From Streptomyces spirodelae (GTDB taxonomy: Bacteria > Actinomycetota > Actinomycetes > Streptomycetales > Streptomycetaceae), in the NCBI RefSeq assembly GCF_017676385.1, contig NZ_JAFFZN010000002.1, forward strand, positions 310,001 to 374,000: 64,000 nucleotides of DNA, read 5' to 3'. The notes under the pieces are model-generated. The model was given only the letters and a program-made list of their open reading frames with translations. It did no database searches and was not told where the DNA came from. Shown piece by piece: positions 1 to 7,513 of this stretch. The stretch's first letter is position 1; each line of letters opens with the position of its first letter. A program made the translations under genes and the position numbers.

Positions 1-344
1 ACCACCGGGGTGGGTGTGCTGTCCAGCACGGTCTGCGCCAGCGGCGCTATGCCCATGGCGATGTAGCAGAACAGCCAGAAGGCGCCCTGGATGAGGCGGC
101 GCCGCGCGGTCAGCACCATGGCCGAGAGGCGGGTTCCGGAGTAGGCGCAGGTCGCCAACTGGAGCCAGTAGGCGGCGTCGTGGGGGCCCGGTCCCGGCTG
201 GGTGGCCACCGTCACCGGGAGTACGGCGACCAGGGCCGCCACCAACGGGATGGCCAGCGCGCGGGAGAGTACGGCGCGCGGCGCGGTGGCGTGGAGGTGG
301 TGCGGTGCCGGGGCGCGGGTGTCCGGATGAATGCTGGTGTTCAT
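1..344 (-). CDS. Membrane protein, N-terminal part (cut by window edge)
   Basis: The first 114 codons of a gene running off the left edge. The ATG at 342-344 follows a GAGGGG ribosome site. The readable part has a short polar N-terminus, a hydrophobic segment around residues 26-48 (ending VAALVAVLPVTVAT) and a second around 85-105 (AFWLFCYIAMGIAPLAQ), so it is an integral membrane protein. It is divergent from a GT4 glycosyltransferase and lies beside other glycan genes, which suits a polysaccharide polymerase or flippase (Wzy/Wzx type). No family motif is visible in this fragment, so that role is inference from context only. Confidence 0.6.
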   Translation of the reverse strand, partial: MNTSIHPDTRAPAPHHLHATAPRAVLSRALAIPLVAALVAVLPVTVATQPGPGPHDAAYWLQLATCAYSGTRLSAMVLTARRRLIQGAFWLFCYIAMGIAPLAQTVLDSTPTPV

Positions 345-395
345 CGCCCCTCGTAAAACGGTGAAAGAGTGGGACAGGAGATGATAAAAGGGTTA

Positions 396-1625
396 ATGTC
401 AGCCGGAGTATCCACCGAGGGGGCTCCATTGAAGGCGCTGCACATCGTCACGCTGCACACGCCCACCCACGACTTCGGCGGTCCCACCAGGGTCGCCCTC
501 AATCTGTGCCGGGGCCTGCGGGCACAGGGCGACCAGGCGGTGCTGGTGGCGTTGGGTGACGGCTTCCAGGAGAAGCGACTGCCCCGCAGCGTCGACGGCG
601 TCCCGGCCCGGCTCTTCCAGGCCCGCCACGTGCTGCCGCGTTTCGAGGTCAGCGGCATCACCTCACCGGCGCTGCTCGCGGCGGCGCCCCGCATGCTGCG
701 CTCGGCGGACGTCGTCCATGTCCATCTCATGCGGGACCTGGTCACCCTCCCCGTCGCGATGCTGGCAGCGCGGATGGGCCGCCCCCTCGTACTCCAGACG
801 CACGGCATGATCGACCCGACGCAGAACCGGGTGGCACAGGCCGTGGACGTGCTGGGCCTGCGCAGGGTGCTGAAGAAGGCCGACGCCGTGCTCCACCTCA
901 CCCCGCGCGAGCGGGAGCTGACCGAGGCGGTGGTGGCCCCCGAACCGATGGGCCCGGCGTACCGGCTGGTGAACGGGGTAACGCCGCAGCCGATGCGCGC
1001 GCCCGGCGACGGCAGGCCCCCGACGGTGCTGTACTGCGCCCGTGTGCAGGAGGGCAAGCGCCCGCAGGACTTCGTCGGGGCGATACCCACGGTGCTGGAG
1101 AAGTACCCCGACGCGCGGTTCGTGCTCGCCGGCCCCGACACCGGCGCGCTGGCCGGCGACATGCTGGCGCTGGCCGGATCACTGGGGGTCGGACACGCGC
1201 TGGAGTACATCGGGGCGCTCGACCACGCCGGTGTGCTGGAGCGGCTGCGCTCCTGCGACGTATATGTGCTGCCGTCCATCAAGGACGCCTTCTCCGTCTC
1301 CGTGCTGGAGGCACTGTCGGTGGGACTGCCCGTCGTCGTCACCCGCACCAGCGGGCTGGCTCCCGATGTGGCAGCGGCCGGTGCCGGTCGGCTGGTGGAC
1401 AGCGCGCCGGACGACCCGGACAACGCGGTCCGGATCGGCCGCGCTGTGCTGGAACTGCTGGACCCGGCGGCCAACGCCGCCGCCTCGCGGGCCGCCTGGC
1501 GGCTGGCGCGGGACAGCTTCACGCTCGACGCGGTGATCGGCAGCCTGCGGGAGACCTATGCGACGGTGCTGCGGGACCGCTTCACCGCCGGGCCGGTCCG
1601 CCCGACGCCGACTCGCGTGCCTTGA
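396..1625 (+). CDS. Glycosyltransferase family 4 protein
   Basis: A 409-residue GT4-type (GT-B fold) retaining glycosyltransferase, expected to transfer a sugar from a nucleotide donor to a lipid-linked glycan at the cytoplasmic face of the membrane. The N-terminal acceptor domain begins LHIVTLHTPTHDFGGPTRVA, with the Gly-Gly loop typical of the family. The C-terminal donor domain carries VLYCARVQEGKRPQDF, YVLPSIKDAFSVSVLEALSVGLPVV and the E-x7-E region. The start is uncertain: GTG 369, ATG 381, ATG 396 (AAGGG close by) and TTG 429 (preceded by GAGGGGG) share the frame. An in-frame TTA codon at 393-395 counts only if one of the first two is used. The 3' end overlaps the convergent GT2 gene by 44 bases. 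The sugar and acceptor are unknown. Confidence 0.85.
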   Translation: MSAGVSTEGAPLKALHIVTLHTPTHDFGGPTRVALNLCRGLRAQGDQAVLVALGDGFQEKRLPRSVDGVPARLFQARHVLPRFEVSGITSPALLAAAPRMLRSADVVHVHLMRDLVTLPVAMLAARMGRPLVLQTHGMIDPTQNRVAQAVDVLGLRRVLKKADAVLHLTPRERELTEAVVAPEPMGPAYRLVNGVTPQPMRAPGDGRPPTVLYCARVQEGKRPQDFVGAIPTVLEKYPDARFVLAGPDTGALAGDMLALAGSLGVGHALEYIGALDHAGVLERLRSCDVYVLPSIKDAFSVSVLEALSVGLPVVVTRTSGLAPDVAAAGAGRLVDSAPDDPDNAVRIGRAVLELLDPAANAAASRAAWRLARDSFTLDAVIGSLRETYATVLRDRFTAGPVRPTPTRVP

Positions 1626-2430
1626 GCCCGATCTGCCAGCGGTAGAAGCTCATCGCCAGCGCGTAGTCGAGCCCGGCGCGGCCGTCGAGGAAGCCCCTCT
1701 TCCAGCCGTAGGCGTAGGCGAAGGAGACCAGCGGTTTGAGCGGGGCGCGGTGGAAGAGACGGCCCTGCCGGGTCTTGGCCTGCCGGATCTGCTCCCGTAC
1801 GGCCGGATGCCGTTCCAGCCACGCCTCCCAGTCCGAGTAGCGGTTGTGCCGCTCGAACCAGGTGCGCACCGGGTCCAGGTCCTGGTGCTCGATGGGGGAG
1901 CGCAGTCTGACCACCGGGTCGGCCAGTGGCTGGTAGTGGCCCTCCTGCTCGCCCATGCCGGGCGCCGCCAGATCGTCGGGTTCGGGGAAGCGGCAGCGCG
2001 TGCGGTCCAGCAGCACCCGCTTGACGATGGTGTACCCGTGCCGCAGCCTGCGCCCCGCGAACCAGTAGCCGAGCGGGACGTCGAAGGCGGCGGGGCGCAC
2101 GGCGTGTCCTGGCGGCGGGTCGAAGATGTGCCGCATCTCCGCCAGCAGTTCGGGGCCGGGCCGCTCGTCGCCGTCGAGGAAGAAGACCCAGTCGAGCTCG
2201 GGGTGGACGTTCTCCAGGCACCACTGCTTCTTCTTCGGATACCGTCCGTCCCAGGTGTAGGGCAGCACTTCGGCGCCCTCGGCCTTGGCGAGCGCGCGGG
2301 TGTCGTCCGTGCTGTCCGAGTCGACCACGACGACGTGTGCGAAGTGGCCGATCACGGACCGCACGGTCGTGGCGATGTTCTCGGCCTCGTTCTTCGTCGG
2401 TATCGCGACGACGACGGGCAGCTTCTCCAC
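1582..2430 (-). CDS. Glycosyltransferase family 2 protein
   Basis: A 282-residue GT2 (GT-A fold) inverting glycosyltransferase. It opens VVVAIPTKNEAENIATTVRS, followed by VVVVDSDSTDDT and the metal/donor motif FFLDGDERPG. The later region YSDWEAWLERHP and the C-terminal YGWKRGFLDGRAG resemble LPS/EPS-core transferases of the WaaE/KdtX type, which are cytoplasmic and membrane-associated. I chose the GTG at 2428-2430 because GGAGAG sits 6 bases upstream and the conserved GT2 N-terminus begins right after it; a longer reading to 2517 adds only low-complexity residues and overlaps the upstream lipoprotein gene. It is likely cotranscribed with that lipoprotein gene (gap 41 bases). Confidence 0.85.
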   Translation of the reverse strand: MEKLPVVVAIPTKNEAENIATTVRSVIGHFAHVVVVDSDSTDDTRALAKAEGAEVLPYTWDGRYPKKKQWCLENVHPELDWVFFLDGDERPGPELLAEMRHIFDPPPGHAVRPAAFDVPLGYWFAGRRLRHGYTIVKRVLLDRTRCRFPEPDDLAAPGMGEQEGHYQPLADPVVRLRSPIEHQDLDPVRTWFERHNRYSDWEAWLERHPAVREQIRQAKTRQGRLFHRAPLKPLVSFAYAYGWKRGFLDGRAGLDYALAMSFYRWQIGLKARESASGGPARR

Positions 2431-2471
2431 GGGGGTTCTCTCCTGGCTTCCGGTGCTTCCGATGGGTGGTG

Positions 2472-2972
2472 TCACTTCTTGCCCGCCGCCTTCAGCAGCG
2501 GCTCGAACTCCGGGCACAGGTGCTCGACCGCGGGCTCGGCGTTGTCGATCTCGCCCGCCTTCAGCGCGCTGATCGCGTCCTTCCGGCTCGCCTTCGCCGT
2601 CGTCCGCAGCCGCGCACAGGCGGTGCGGCCCGCCTCCAGCACGGCGGCGGGCTCCAGTCCCTCGGGCACCCGGCCGACGAGGTACTTCTTCTCCTTCTTG
2701 GTGAACGAGCCGGTGGCAGGGGTGAGCGAAGCGCGCGGAACCACCGGCGTGGTCTCGCCCTTCGGCTTCTTCGGCTTCCGCTCCCTGCCGTCCTCGCCGG
2801 GAGGCGGCTCCTTGTCCTGGGCCGCGGGGGAACTCGCGGTGGGACGCCCGCCGTTGTCGCGTTCCTTCGCCTTCGCGGGCTCGTCCCCGCCCGCGCCGCA
2901 GCCGGCCGTCAGCGCCAGGGTGGCCGCCGCCAGGGCGGCCACCGAGACTCCCGCGGCCTTACGGACGCTCAC
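2472..2972 (-). CDS. Small secreted lipoprotein
   Basis: A 166-residue predicted lipoprotein. The GTG start at 2970-2972 overlaps the stop of the upstream secreted protein as GTGA, indicating translational coupling. The signal sequence has RK near the start, a hydrophobic stretch (VAALAAATLALTAGC) and a lipobox ending at a Cys near residue 25. The mature protein begins with a long Lys/Glu/Pro-rich linker (about residues 30-80), then a compact helical domain with two Cys (ACARLRTTAK and HLCPEF) that could form a disulphide. No enzymatic motif is visible. Coupling to the secreted propeller/FnIII protein suggests they work together at the cell surface, possibly in glycan handling, but that is inference. 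Confidence 0.75.
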   Translation of the reverse strand: MSVRKAAGVSVAALAAATLALTAGCGAGGDEPAKAKERDNGGRPTASSPAAQDKEPPPGEDGRERKPKKPKGETTPVVPRASLTPATGSFTKKEKKYLVGRVPEGLEPAAVLEAGRTACARLRTTAKASRKDAISALKAGEIDNAEPAVEHLCPEFEPLLKAAGKK

Positions 2973-5059
2973 GGCTTCCTGAAGGTCAGCGTGAGCTTGG
3001 GGCCGGTGCCCCCGGACTCGCGCGCCAGCAGCCACAGGCTGTCGCTGCCGGTGCTGGTGAGCGCCACATCGAAGCTGCCGCCCGCCGCGTCGCCGACCGC
3101 GCTCTTGCTGAGCGGGATGTCATAGGCCGTGTTGCGCTCCGGCGCGCCGTTCAACGTGCCCAGTGCCGTCGACCCGAGGGAGGGCCGGCTCGCGTAGGTC
3201 ACCGAGGACTCCGACCACGATCCGCTGACGGGCCTCACGCTGATCGTGTCCGAAGTCGCCGCATAGCTGTCGTTGCTGGTGGTGACGGTGAGCCGGGCGC
3301 TGTCCAGCACCATGCCGCTGGGCGCCGAGGGAACGGTGAAGCGCACATAGCTCTCGTACGGCGAGGAGCCGCGCACGGCCAGTTGCTGATGGGTGCCGTA
3401 GGTGGAGCCGGTCGAAGCCCCGTTCACATAAGCGTCGGCGGTCGCCTCCCGCTCCACCGTCGTCTCCGTCGGCGTACCCGGGGTGCGTACCGTCGCGCCC
3501 TCGGAACGGGCGCTGGTGTTGGCGTCGTCCGCGTCGCTCGCGGTGATCCGGTAGGTGTAGTCCGTGCCCGGCTTCACGGTGGTGTCGGTGAAGCCGACCG
3601 TGGGCCGGTCCCAGAAGGTGGAGTTGGCCCGCACGGTCCCCACCGGCTCGGAGCCGCCGTTGCGGTAGACGCGGTAGGTGAGCGTGCGGTCGTCCAGATC
3701 GGTGCCGGCCGGCCAGGTCACCCGGACACCCGAGGTGACGTTGGACGCGTTCACCCCGCTGGGAACGGTCGGGTCCCGGGTGTCGGGCCCATTGGCGAAG
3801 CGCACCAGCCCCTGCTGCGGCCGGTTGCCGTTGCTGGTGATCCGGGAGAACGCGCCGCCCACCCACATGTAGTCGGTGCCACCGCGGGAGGAGACCACCA
3901 TCACGCGCGGCCCCACCTGCTCCACGTTCAACGGCCCGTCATCGGTGTCGGGGAACCAGGACAGCAGCGGAGTGGGGTCGTTCACCGACTCGGCCAGCAG
4001 ATGCTGGCGCTCGTACAGCTCACCGAACTGACCCATGCTGGCGCAGTTGTGCGCGTGCGAGCTGCTGTAGAGCACATTCTTGTAGACGGTCACATCCTGG
4101 GTGGCCCCCAGACAGGTGTCCCGCCAGCGCTGGGAGAAGTCGCTCAGGTTCAGCGCGATCCGCCCGTCGAACACCCCGCCGCCGGTCCCCTCGTTGGCGG
4201 TGTAGATCCCGGTCTCGTCCACGTACAGGCCCTTGACCACGGAGTTGCGGGGCACGAAGGTGCTCCCGTAAGCCCGCTTGATCGCTCCGGAGGACGCCTC
4301 GACCACGGCCAGCGCACGTGACGACGTACCGCGTACGCGGGTGAAGTCCCCGCCGAGCACCACGCTCTTCCCGTCCGGGGTGACCTCCACGGCGCGCCCG
4401 GTCAGATCCGCGTCCGCCTTCCAGGAGCGCAGCTGGCCGCTGGTGCTCAGCGCCGCGAACTTGCTGCGGCTCTGGCCTTCCACCGAGGTGAAGTCACCGC
4501 CCAGGTAGACGGTGTCGTCGGTGGCCGCCAGCGCGTGCACGGTCGAGGAGACCGACACATTGAAGTCCGGCTTCACTTTGCACGTCGCGATGTCGATGGC
4601 GGCGACGCGGCTGACGTGGGTGCCGTTGACGGCGGCGAAGTTGCCGCCCGCGTAGAGGGTCTTGCCGTCAGGGGAGACCGTCAGCGCCCGGACGGTCGCG
4701 GCGCCGCTGCCCACCGTGAAGTTGAGCCGGCAGTCGGTCGGTGCGCCCGTCGCGGCGTCGAACGCCGCGAAATTGACCGCCTGCTGTTCGCCGGTGCCGG
4801 GGTCGGCACCGGGCGGACGAATCGCGGAGAACGTGCCGCCCGCGAAGACGACTCCGTCGGACTGGGCCATCGCCCAGACGACACCGTTCGTCTGCCATGT
4901 CGGTAAGTCGTCGGCCGTCATGGCGACCGGAGCGGTGAGGGCCTTCGCCCTGGGGACACCGCCTTGGGTGAGGGCGGGGCCGACGAGGGCGGTGGCGGTC
5001 AGCGCGGTTACCGCTGTCGCGGCTGCCATGACTTGTCGCGGGCTCTTTCTGCGTTTCAT
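2969..5059 (-). CDS. Secreted beta-propeller / FnIII / carbohydrate-binding protein
   Basis: A 696-residue exported protein. The signal peptide is residues 1-40 (MKRRKSPRQVMAAATAVTAL, then A-rich and AKA). Residues about 50-420 hold repeated blades of the DUF5122 delta-60 type: VFAGGTFSAI, LYAGGNFAAVNG, VYLGGDFTSVEG, VVLGGDFTRVRG, MWVGGAFSRI. Around 430-530 is a fibronectin type III module (PSGVNASNVTSGVRVTWPAG, YRVYRNGG, YTYRITASD). The last 160 residues (EATADAYVNGASTGSTYGTH, YVRFTVPS, SWSESSVTYASRP) match the DNRLRE/CBM96-like domain. No catalytic residues are apparent, so binding or cell-wall display is more likely than hydrolysis. It is first in a leftward run with the coupled lipoprotein and the GT2 gene. 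Confidence 0.85.
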   Translation of the reverse strand: MKRRKSPRQVMAAATAVTALTATALVGPALTQGGVPRAKALTAPVAMTADDLPTWQTNGVVWAMAQSDGVVFAGGTFSAIRPPGADPGTGEQQAVNFAAFDAATGAPTDCRLNFTVGSGAATVRALTVSPDGKTLYAGGNFAAVNGTHVSRVAAIDIATCKVKPDFNVSVSSTVHALAATDDTVYLGGDFTSVEGQSRSKFAALSTSGQLRSWKADADLTGRAVEVTPDGKSVVLGGDFTRVRGTSSRALAVVEASSGAIKRAYGSTFVPRNSVVKGLYVDETGIYTANEGTGGGVFDGRIALNLSDFSQRWRDTCLGATQDVTVYKNVLYSSSHAHNCASMGQFGELYERQHLLAESVNDPTPLLSWFPDTDDGPLNVEQVGPRVMVVSSRGGTDYMWVGGAFSRITSNGNRPQQGLVRFANGPDTRDPTVPSGVNASNVTSGVRVTWPAGTDLDDRTLTYRVYRNGGSEPVGTVRANSTFWDRPTVGFTDTTVKPGTDYTYRITASDADDANTSARSEGATVRTPGTPTETTVEREATADAYVNGASTGSTYGTHQQLAVRGSSPYESYVRFTVPSAPSGMVLDSARLTVTTSNDSYAATSDTISVRPVSGSWSESSVTYASRPSLGSTALGTLNGAPERNTAYDIPLSKSAVGDAAGGSFDVALTSTGSDSLWLLARESGGTGPKLTLTFRKP

Positions 5060-5146
5060 GTGCTGTCCCCAGGGTTTGGTACTGCGTCTGTTCTTTCCGG
5101 TGAGGGGGTGGCCCTGCCTGCCTGTTGCGTTGCGGACTGCGGGAGC

Positions 5147-5189
5147 GTTGTGGTTGGTCGCGCAGTTCCCCGCGCCCCTGATGGGGCGC
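5147..5189 (-). repeat. Streptomyces-type intergenic hairpin repeat, copy 1
   Basis: Read on the minus strand it is a GCGCCCC/GGGGCGC stem (5172-5178 with 5183-5189, loop TGAT on the plus strand), then CGGGGAACTGCGCGACCAACC. The core GGGGCGCGGGGANCTGCGCG recurs at 7392-7424 and is, from my knowledge, a very common intergenic element in Streptomyces. It could act as a terminator or RNA-structure element for the 5293-6309 gene; its role is not established. Confidence 0.75.
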
Positions 5190-5219
5190 TCTCCCTGCGA
5201 AGCTTGGGCAGTCTGCTCC

Positions 5220-5236
5220 CCCGGACTCCGTCCGGG
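5220..5236. repeat. Short perfect hairpin in 5060-5292 intergenic region
   Basis: CCCGGAC-TCC-GTCCGGG, a 7-bp perfect stem with a 3-base loop, followed by GGTACCCCCAG, another phrase common between Streptomyces genes. With the element at 5147-5189 it fills most of the 233-base gap between the gmd stop and the secreted-protein start. It probably contributes to termination downstream of gmd. Confidence 0.55.
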
Positions 5237-5292
5237 AGGTACCCCCAGGGCGCAGGGTGGGCAAGCGCAGCCCCCAAGCGGGGTACGGGTTG

Positions 5293-6309
5293 TCAGCCGC
5301 GATCAACGCGGACCGCCTCGCCCGAGAGCTCCGCGTCCAGCGCGGAGATGTCGGCCTCGACCATGATCCGCGCCAGTTCGTGCCACATCACGCGCGGCTT
5401 CCAGCCCAGCCGGGCCTCCGCCTTCGCCGCGTCACCGATCAGCGCGTCGACCTCGGCGGGCCGCTCGTACTTGGGGTCGAACCGCACATGCTCCCGCCAG
5501 TCGAGCCCGCCGGCCCGGAACGCCTCGTGCAGGAACTCGCGCACCGTCGTGGCGACCCCGGTCGCGACGACGTAGTCGTCGGGCTCGTCGGCCTGCAGCA
5601 TCAGCCACATCGCCTCGACGTACTCGGGCGCGTAGCCCCAGTCGCGTACGGCCTCCAGGTTGCCCAGGTACAGGTGGCGCTGCAGTCCGGCGCGGATGCG
5701 GGCGACGGCCCGGGTGATCTTCCGGGTCACAAAGGTCTCACCGCGCCGCGGCGACTCGTGGTTGAAGAGGATGCCGTTCACCGCGAACAGGTCGTAAGCC
5801 TCACGGTAGTTGACCGCCGACCAGTAGCTGAACACCTTGGCGCAGCCGTAGGGGCTGCGCGGGTGGAACGGCGTCGCCTCGTGCTGCGGGGGCGGCGCCG
5901 CGCCGAACATCTCCGAGGACGACGCCTGGTAGATGCGGGTGTCGATGCCGCTGGCCCGGATGGCCTCCAGTAACCGTATGGTGCCCATCCCGGTCACGTC
6001 CCCGGTGTAGAGGGGGGAGTCGAAGGAGACCCGCACATGGGACTGGGCGCCGAGGTTGTAGACCTCGTCGGGGCGCAGGTCGCGCAGCAGGTTGACGAGG
6101 GCGACGCCGTCGCTGAGATCCGCGTGGTGGAGGACGAGGGAGCGGCCCTCGTCGTGCGGGTCCTGGTACAGGTGGTCTATCCGGCCGGTGTTGAAGGACG
6201 AGGAACGGCGTAGCAGCCCGTGCACCGTGTAGCCCTTCCCGAGCAGGAGTTCGGTCAGATACGACCCGTCCTGGCCCGTGATCCCGGTGATCAGTGCGCT
6301 CTTGGCCAT
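5293..6309 (-). CDS. gmd: GDP-mannose 4,6-dehydratase
   Basis: A 338-residue cytoplasmic extended-SDR enzyme that converts GDP-D-mannose to GDP-4-keto-6-deoxy-D-mannose, the first step to GDP-L-fucose and GDP-rhamnose/perosamine sugars. The NADP-binding GxxGxxG is at residues 8-14 ([10 protein letters not shown]). [16 protein letters not shown] matches the Gmd cofactor loop, [16 protein letters not shown] the substrate region, and [10 protein letters not shown] carries the catalytic Tyr-x3-Lys. The C-terminal [23 protein letters not shown] is diagnostic. The ATG at 6307-6309 begins the conserved MAKSALITG; upstream in-frame codons are non-conserved. It is divergent from the GDP-fucose synthase gene, which catalyses the next step. 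Confidence 0.95.
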   Translation of the reverse strand: MAKSALITGITGQDGSYLTELLLGKGYTVHGLLRRSSSFNTGRIDHLYQDPHDEGRSLVLHHADLSDGVALVNLLRDLRPDEVYNLGAQSHVRVSFDSPLYTGDVTGMGTIRLLEAIRASGIDTRIYQASSSEMFGAAPPPQHEATPFHPRSPYGCAKVFSYWSAVNYREAYDLFAVNGILFNHESPRRGETFVTRKITRAVARIRAGLQRHLYLGNLEAVRDWGYAPEYVEAMWLMLQADEPDDYVVATGVATTVREFLHEAFRAGGLDWREHVRFDPKYERPAEVDALIGDAAKAEARLGWKPRVMWHELARIMVEADISALDAELSGEAVRVDRG

Positions 6310-6366
6310 GTGCCGCCGTCCTGGTGGTGATCGAGGGTGGTCATCGTGACGTTCTTTTTGTCGGCT

Positions 6367-6385
6367 ACCTCCCCTAATGGGAGGT
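6367..6385. promoter_or_regulatory. Inverted repeat between gmd and GDP-fucose synthase
   Basis: ACCTCCC-CTAAT-GGGAGGT, a perfect 7-bp-arm dyad with a 5-base spacer centred between the divergent gmd and fcl starts (98-base gap). Its position suits a shared operator for both GDP-fucose genes. No regulator gene for it is recognised nearby; a chance GC-rich dyad is possible. Confidence 0.45.
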
Positions 6386-6407
6386 GCTGCTGGCAGAATC
6401 CCGCAGC

Positions 6408-7391
6408 ATGACGCCGAAGCCGCACACAGCCGGGCCCGAGCCCGCCCCCGCCGCCGACCGCACCCTGCTGCCGCCCGGAGCACGGGTCTTCGTCGCCGGC
6501 CACCGCGGGCTGGTGGGCTCGGCCGTGGCGCGCCGGCTGACCGCGGAGGGGTATCAGGTGCTGACCCGGGACCGCACGGCGCTCGACCTGCGCGACGCGG
6601 AGCGCACCGCCGGCTGGCTGCGGGAGGTGCGGCCGGACGCGGTGGTGCTGGCCGCTGCCAAGGTCGGCGGCATCATGGCGAACAAGACGCAGCCCGTGCC
6701 GTTCCTGGAGGACAATCTCCGCATCCAGCTCAGCGTCATAGCCGGCGCGTACGCGGCGGGCGTGCCCCGGCTGCTGTTTCTGGGCTCGTCGTGCATCTAC
6801 CCCAAGCACGCGCCGCAGCCGATCACCGAAGACGCGCTGCTCACCGGTGCCCTGGAGCCGACGAACGAGCCGTACGCGCTGGCGAAGATCGCGGGCATCA
6901 CCCAGATCCGCGCGTACCGCGAGCAGTACGGCGCCTCCTACATCTCCGCCATGCCCACCAATCTCTACGGCCCCCGCGACAACTTCGACCTGGAGACCTC
7001 GCACGTCCTGCCCGCGCTCGTCCGCCGCTTCCATGAGGCCAAGCAGGACGACGCGGAGCGAGTCGTGCTGTGGGGGAGCGGTACCCCGCGCCGCGAGTTC
7101 CTGCACGTCGACGATCTGGCACGGGCGTGCGTGCTGTTGCTGCGCGCGTACGACGATTCCGCGCCGGTCAACGTGGGCTGCGGCGAGGACCTGACGATCG
7201 CCGAGCTCGCCGCAACGGTGCGGGAGGTCGTCGGTTACGGCGGGCGTATCGAGTGGGACACCAGCCGCCCGGACGGCACCCCGCGCAAACTGCTGGACGT
7301 CTCGCGGCTGTCGAAGCTGGGCTTCCACACGGAGATCCCCCTGCGGGAGGGCATCCGCTCGACGTACGAGTGGTGGCTGACGTCGTCGTAA
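6408..7391 (+). CDS. fcl: GDP-L-fucose synthase
   Basis: A 327-residue epimerase/reductase (WcaG family) that turns GDP-4-keto-6-deoxymannose into GDP-L-fucose with NADPH. Seen: [19 protein letters not shown] (NADP fold), [22 protein letters not shown], the active-site stretch [17 protein letters not shown], catalytic Tyr/Lys in [10 protein letters not shown], then [20 protein letters not shown] and the C-terminal [18 protein letters not shown]. These are all signature phrases. ATG 6408 is preferred; a GTG at 6384 would be too close to the GGGAGG before it. Together with gmd on the other strand it gives a complete GDP-mannose to GDP-fucose route feeding the neighbouring glycosyltransferases. 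Confidence 0.95.
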   Translation: MTPKPHTAGPEPAPAADRTLLPPGARVFVAGHRGLVGSAVARRLTAEGYQVLTRDRTALDLRDAERTAGWLREVRPDAVVLAAAKVGGIMANKTQPVPFLEDNLRIQLSVIAGAYAAGVPRLLFLGSSCIYPKHAPQPITEDALLTGALEPTNEPYALAKIAGITQIRAYREQYGASYISAMPTNLYGPRDNFDLETSHVLPALVRRFHEAKQDDAERVVLWGSGTPRREFLHVDDLARACVLLLRAYDDSAPVNVGCGEDLTIAELAATVREVVGYGGRIEWDTSRPDGTPRKLLDVSRLSKLGFHTEIPLREGIRSTYEWWLTSS

Positions 7392-7424
7392 GGGGCGCCC
7401 CGAAAGGGCGCGGGGAGCTGCGCG
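7392..7424 (+). repeat. Streptomyces-type intergenic hairpin repeat, copy 2
   Basis: It begins immediately after the fcl stop. GCGCCC-CGAAA-GGGCGC (7395-7400 and 7406-7411) is followed by GGGGAGCTGCGCG. It matches copy 1 at 5147-5189 read on the other strand. It lies between the convergent fcl and glycosylphosphotransferase genes, so it likely serves as a bidirectional terminator here. Confidence 0.7.
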
Positions 7425-7513
7425 CTCGGCCTCCGCACACCCGCAGCCCGCGACGCGCCCGAAGGGGCCGTCCCTCCCGGGCGACAGGCGGCACCTCGCA
7501 CCCGCCGCACCCA

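Noticed and set aside
1558..2982. Plus-strand 474-codon frame over the GT2 and lipoprotein genes
   Set aside because: Antisense shadow; the minus strand has GT2 and lipobox signatures.
5060..5292. Possible small RNA or CRISPR-like repeat in the gmd/secreted-protein gap
   Set aside because: The repeats are two different hairpins, not a regular array with spacers; they match known Streptomyces intergenic elements.
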